This document shows, piece after piece, positions 57,701 through 64,000 of a stretch of DNA of 64,000 nt. Made by a program: the position numbers and the translations under genes. The notes under the pieces are model-generated. The model was not told where the DNA came from. It ran no database searches and saw nothing but the letters and a program-made list of their open reading frames with translations. Each line of letters opens with the position of its first letter. Within the stretch, counting starts at the first letter, position 1. The stretch lies in assembly GCF_002953215.1 (NCBI RefSeq), contig NZ_CP026378.1, forward strand, positions 3,268,540 through 3,332,539, read 5' to 3'. This DNA comes from Mixta calida (GTDB taxonomy: Bacteria > Pseudomonadota > Gammaproteobacteria > Enterobacterales > Enterobacteriaceae).

Positions 57701-58645
57701 TTCGCCGCCGGATCCGGTCGCCGCGCCAGGCCACGGCGAGATCGCCGTTGGGTGGTTATGGGTTTCCACTTTCATCAGGATATGGGTCGGTTCCTGATGG
57801 AAATCGTAAACGCCGCGCTGCGCGTCGGCATAAAAGCGACCGACCTCGGAGCCTTCCATCACCGCCGCGTTGTCTTTATAGGCCGACAGGACATAATCCG
57901 GCGTCTGCGCGAAGGTGTTTTTGATCATTTTGAACAGGGATTTCGGCTGAGCTACGCCGTCGATCACCCAGTCCGCGTTGAAGATTTTATGGCGGCAGTG
58001 TTCGGAGTTCGCCTGAGCGAACATATAAAGCTCGATATCGTTCGGGTTGCGCCCCAGTTTTTCAAACGCGGCCAGCAGGTAATCAATCTCGTCGTCGGCC
58101 AGCGCCAGGCCCAGTTTCTGGTTAGCCTGCTCCAGCGCCGCGCGCCCCTGCGTCAGGATATCCACGCTTTGCAGCGGCTGTGGCTGCTGCTGAACGAACA
58201 GCTTTTCCGCATCGGCCAGATCGTCATACACGGTTTCCATCATGCGATCGTGCAGCAGCGCGGCGAGCTGCGTCCACTGCGCTTCCGTTAGCTGCGGCGC
58301 CTGTACGTAAAACGCCAGGCCACGCTCCAGACGACGCACCTGCGGCAGATCGCAGTTGTGCGCGATATCGGTCGCTTTAGAGGACCAGGGAGAGATGGTG
58401 CCCGGACGCGGCGTTACCAGCAGCAGACGCCCTTGCGGCGCATGTTCGGCGAGAGAAGGACCATATTTCAGCAGGCGTTGCAGGCGGGATTTTTCTTCTG
58501 CGTTCAGCGGTGCGCTGACATCGGCAAAATGGACATACTCGGCGTAAATATCACTCACCGGCAGGTGAGCGTCCTGAAAACGGGTCAGCAGTTTGTTTAC
58601 ACGAAATGCCGACAGGGCGGGCGAACCACGCAGAATTTCCATCAT
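54755..58645 (-). CDS. purL: Phosphoribosylformylglycinamidine synthase
   Basis: Converts FGAR to FGAM with ATP and glutamine, the fourth step of purine synthesis. The large single-chain form has 1296 residues (E. coli 1295). An N-terminal PurS-like domain is followed by the two FGAM-synthase halves ([51 protein letters not shown]). The C-terminal class I glutaminase has the nucleophilic Cys in LGVCNGCQM and a later SHGEG histidine. The promoter has a perfect PurR box. The gene is monocistronic, with a strong terminator before glmY. Confidence 0.98.
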   Translation of the reverse strand: MMEILRGSPALSAFRVNKLLTRFQDAHLPVSDIYAEYVHFADVSAPLNAEEKSRLQRLLKYGPSLAEHAPQGRLLLVTPRPGTISPWSSKATDIAHNCDLPQVRRLERGLAFYVQAPQLTEAQWTQLAALLHDRMMETVYDDLADAEKLFVQQQPQPLQSVDILTQGRAALEQANQKLGLALADDEIDYLLAAFEKLGRNPNDIELYMFAQANSEHCRHKIFNADWVIDGVAQPKSLFKMIKNTFAQTPDYVLSAYKDNAAVMEGSEVGRFYADAQRGVYDFHQEPTHILMKVETHNHPTAISPWPGAATGSGGEIRDEGATGRGAKPKAGLVGFSVSNLRIPGFEQPWEEDFGKPDRIVSALDIMTEGPLGGAAFNNEFGRPALNGYFRTYEERVDSHNGSELRGYHKPIMLAGGIGNIRADHVQKGEISVGAKLIVLGGPAMNIGLGGGAASSMTSGQSDADLDFASVQRDNPEMERRCQEVIDRCWQLGEQNPILFIHDVGAGGLSNAMPELVSDGGRGGRFNLRDILNDEPGMSPLEVWCNESQERYVLAVAPDKLALFDQLCQRERAPYAVIGEATEEQHLTLSDSHFDNQPIDMPLDVLLGKTPKMTRDVRRQQAQNEALARDGMTLEEAVKRVLHLPTVAEKTFLITIGDRSVTGMVARDQMVGPWQVPVANCAVTTASLDSYHGEAFSMGERAPVALLDFAASARLAVGEALTNLAATDIGALKRVKLSANWMAAAGHPGEDAGLYEAVKAVGEELCPALGLTIPVGKDSMSMKTRWQQGDEQREITAPLSLVITAFARVEDVRRTVTPQLRAEQDNALLLIDLGKGHNALGATALAQVFRQLGDKPADVRDVQQLAGFFNAMQALVSAGKLLAYHDRSDGGLLVTLAEMAFAGHCGIDADIAALGEDTLAALFNEELGAVIQVAAQDRAAVEALLGAHGLSDCVHYLGKALPGDRFTLRSGDKAIYSESRTTLRVWWAETTWQMQRLRDNPICADQEHAAKKEDSDPGLNVHLTFQPQEDIAAPFIATGARPKVAVLREQGVNSHVEMAAAFHRAGFDAVDVHMSDLLAGRIGLEEMQALVACGGFSYGDVLGAGEGWAKSILFNSRVRDQFETFFHRPQTLALGVCNGCQMMSNLRELIPGSDLWPRFVRNQSERFEARFSLVEVAASPSLLLEGMAGSRMPIAVSHGEGFVEVRDGAHLAALEAKGIVALRYVDNHGKVTENYPANPNGSPNGITAVTSENGRVTIMMPHPERVFRTVSNSWHPAEWGEDGPWMRIFRNARKQLG

Positions 58646-58707
58646 TAAGATCTCTCGTCAGAGCGCCGGAGGACGCTTCTTTGGGCGCAACAGGGAAAAC
58701 GGGCGAT

Positions 58708-58746
58708 ATTATAGAGAAACGGCCCGCCTAACGAAACCGTTTGCGT
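58708..58746 (-). promoter_or_regulatory. purL promoter with perfect PurR box
   Basis: On the minus strand a -10 TATAAT (58708-58713) is preceded by a PurR box ACGCAAACGGTTTCGT (58731-58746). The box matches all defined consensus positions and overlaps the -35 region. Confidence 0.85.
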
Positions 58747-58909
58747 GGATTTTTCCGCGCCTGGAATTAGCCTGAAAATTGCGCATATCCTGCTATTGCA
58801 GTTGCTCTGCGCCGCTTTGTTGCGCAAAATGCCCCACGCTCTGGGATTTAATAGATAACAAACGCTGCCCGAAGAGACAGAGGCCTGAGAGCCACCGAGA
58901 GATAAATAT

Positions 58910-61583
<2,674 letters not shown>

Positions 61584-61729
61584 TAACCCCTTCTCCTTCA
61601 TCAACCTTTCGCTTCAGCCTTCATTAGTGTAGACAGTAGCAGCAATAGCTGGCTAACGGCAGCCTCATCGCAATGTGATTTGGCATCAGGGGCAATCCGC
61701 GTTATACAATTAGAGAATCAATGTCTTAT

Positions 61730-61751
61730 GCTTACTCTCCAGTGAGTAAGC
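61730..61751. promoter_or_regulatory. Inverted repeat before yfhH, possible operator
   Basis: Perfect 8-base arms GCTTACTC / GAGTAAGC with a 6-base centre, 73 bases before the regulator start. It could be the RpiR autoregulatory site or a leader hairpin. Confidence 0.45.
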
Positions 61752-61823
61752 TGCTCAGGCAGCAGGCCACACTATTACCGCCCCGCTGCTTGCAGTGGGC
61801 AATAACTATCTGAAGGAGCCGCC

Positions 61824-62977
<1,154 letters not shown>

Positions 62978-62989
62978 GGCGTCGCCGCC

Positions 62990-63370
62990 TCACCCTTCGA
63001 TAATCACCGTCGCGCAGGCATAGTGACGCTCATCCGCCAGGGTGACATGCACATGCCGCACGCCCAGCTTCGCCGCCACTTCCGCCGCCTGCTGGAAAAA
63101 GCGCAGCTCAGGCTTGCCCAACGCATCGTTATAAACTTCAAACTGATTAAACGCCAGGCCGCCGCGAATGCCGGTGCCGAACGCTTTGGCCGCCGCCTCT
63201 TTCACCGCGAAGCGTTTCGCCAGGAAGCGCACCGGCTGCTGGTGAGTCTGATACTGTCGCCACTCGTTTTCGCTCAGCACGCGGCGCGCCAGGCGATCGC
63301 CCGAACGGGAGATCACCCCTTCGATGCGCTCGATTTCCACGATATCGGTGCCAAGCCCAAGAATAGCCAT
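62990..63370 (-). CDS. acpS: Holo-[acyl-carrier-protein] synthase
   Basis: Transfers 4'-phosphopantetheine from CoA to acyl carrier protein; essential. The 126-residue length is exact. The Mg2+-binding Asp is in [13 protein letters not shown] (near residue 9) and Glu in [15 protein letters not shown] (near 58). Its ATG overlaps the pdxJ stop by one base, so the two are translationally coupled as in E. coli. Confidence 0.97.
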   Translation of the reverse strand: MAILGLGTDIVEIERIEGVISRSGDRLARRVLSENEWRQYQTHQQPVRFLAKRFAVKEAAAKAFGTGIRGGLAFNQFEVYNDALGKPELRFFQQAAEVAAKLGVRHVHVTLADERHYACATVIIEG

Positions 63371-64000
63371 TAGCGACGCGCTTCCCGCATCAGCAGCTTC
63401 ATCTCTTTCACCGCATCGGCCAGCCCGCTCATCAGCGCGCGCCCGATAATCGCGTGACCGATATTCAGCTCGTGCATTTCCGGCAATGCGGCAATCGGCA
63501 GCACGTTGTGATAGGTCAGGCCGTGGCCGGCGTTCACCTTCAGCCCTTTGGCGGCGGCCCAGGTAGCCGCATGCGCGATGCGCGCCAGCTCGGCGTCGCG
63601 CGCCTCGCCCTCTTCCGCTTCGGCGTAAGCGCCGGTATGAATTTCAATATAAGGCGCGCCCGCCGCTACGGCGGCGTCAATCTGCCGCTCGTCGGCGTCG
63701 ATAAACAGTGATACCAGAATGCCCGCCGCGTTAAGGCGCTGTACCGCCGCGCTGATTTTCTCCTGCTGTCCCGCTACGTCCAGCCCGCCTTCGGTGGTGA
63801 CTTCCTCACGCTTTTCCGGCACCAGACAGCAGAAATGCGGCTTCAGCTCGCAGGCGATCGCCAGCATCTCTTCCGTCACCGCCATCTCCAGATTCATGCG
63901 CGTTTCAATGGTCTGACGCAGCAGGCGCACATCACGATCGGTGATGTGGCGACGATCTTCGCGCAGGTGAACGGTAATGCCGTCGGCGCCCGCCTGTTCG
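63370..64000 (-). CDS. pdxJ: Pyridoxine 5'-phosphate synthase, 5' end outside window
   Basis: Makes pyridoxine 5'-phosphate from 1-deoxyxylulose 5-phosphate and aminoacetone phosphate. The frame is open to the right edge ([18 protein letters not shown] near the boundary), so about 35 N-terminal residues lie outside. Family motifs [46 protein letters not shown] and [11 protein letters not shown] are intact. The start is not in the window. It is upstream of acpS in the same operon. Confidence 0.97.
   Translation of the reverse strand, partial: EQAGADGITVHLREDRRHITDRDVRLLRQTIETRMNLEMAVTEEMLAIACELKPHFCCLVPEKREEVTTEGGLDVAGQQEKISAAVQRLNAAGILVSLFIDADERQIDAAVAAGAPYIEIHTGAYAEAEEGEARDAELARIAHAATWAAAKGLKVNAGHGLTYHNVLPIAALPEMHELNIGHAIIGRALMSGLADAVKEMKLLMREARR

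Noticed and set aside
62978-62989. shoB/ohsC toxin locus expected between yfhL and acpS from E. coli
   Set aside because: Only 12 bases separate the two genes here, so the locus is absent.

Overview
This 64 kb window is bacterial chromosome from a gammaproteobacterium of the order Enterobacterales. The housekeeping genes match Escherichia coli orthologues closely in sequence and length. They run in nearly the E. coli order: guaA-guaB-xseA, yfgJ-der-bamB-yfgM-hisS-ispG-rodZ-pilW-rlmN-ndk-pbpC-yfhM-sseA-sseB-pepB, the isc cluster, trmJ-suhB, csiE-hcaT-glyA-hmp, glnB-glrR-qseG-glrK-glmY-purL-mltF-tadA-pgpC-yfhH-yfhL-acpS-pdxJ. High G+C, a membrane PQQ dehydrogenase, a protealysin/emfourin pair and a retained pilW suggest a non-E. 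coli lineage, most likely Erwiniaceae (Pantoea/Mixta/Erwinia-like). That placement is inference.

Layout. 0-4.1 kb: guanine synthesis (guaA is cut by the left edge) and exonuclease VII subunit xseA. 4.1-13.7 kb: an accessory block inserted between xseA and yfgJ. It holds a GH31 alpha-glycosidase and an anion-type MFS transporter under a divergent LacI regulator with clear operator dyads, then a protealysin-type M4 protease with its translationally coupled inhibitor, then a PQQ dehydrogenase. 13.7-23.8 kb: ribosome assembly, outer-membrane assembly, His-tRNA charging, isoprenoid synthesis, cell shape, rRNA/tRNA methylation and nucleotide balance. 23.9-31.4 kb: pbpC and its alpha-2-macroglobulin partner yfhM. 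pbpC carries a one-base deletion exactly at the transpeptidase SxxK codons. 31.7-41.3 kb: sseA, sseB-pepB-iscX, and the full iscRSUA-hscBA-fdx iron-sulfur operon with two adjoining IscR-type sites, then trmJ. 41.4-47.8 kb: suhB, a ZevAB-like metal pair, csiE, orphan hcaT and glyA. 48.1-50.5 kb: hmp, an aspartate/glutamate racemase and glnB. 50.6-54.8 kb: the GlrRK two-component operon and, upstream of it, the small RNA gene glmY. A complete sigma-54 control region is visible there (GlrR boxes, IHF site, -24/-12 promoter). 54.8-64 kb: purL, mltF, tadA, pgpC, an RpiR regulator, ferredoxin yfhL, acpS and pdxJ (cut by the right edge).

Shared control. PurR-type boxes are visible before guaB, glyA and purL, joining purine and one-carbon supply. 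An NsrR-type dyad precedes hmp. IscR-type sites precede iscR. GlrR boxes precede glmY, which in related bacteria controls glucosamine-6-phosphate synthase through RapZ and GlmZ.

No tRNA, rRNA, CRISPR array, insertion sequence, prophage or integrase was recognised. The least ordinary items are the GH31/MFS/LacI locus, the protealysin-emfourin pair, the pbpC lesion, the ZevAB-like pair and the glmY region. I found no clearly unprecedented system.
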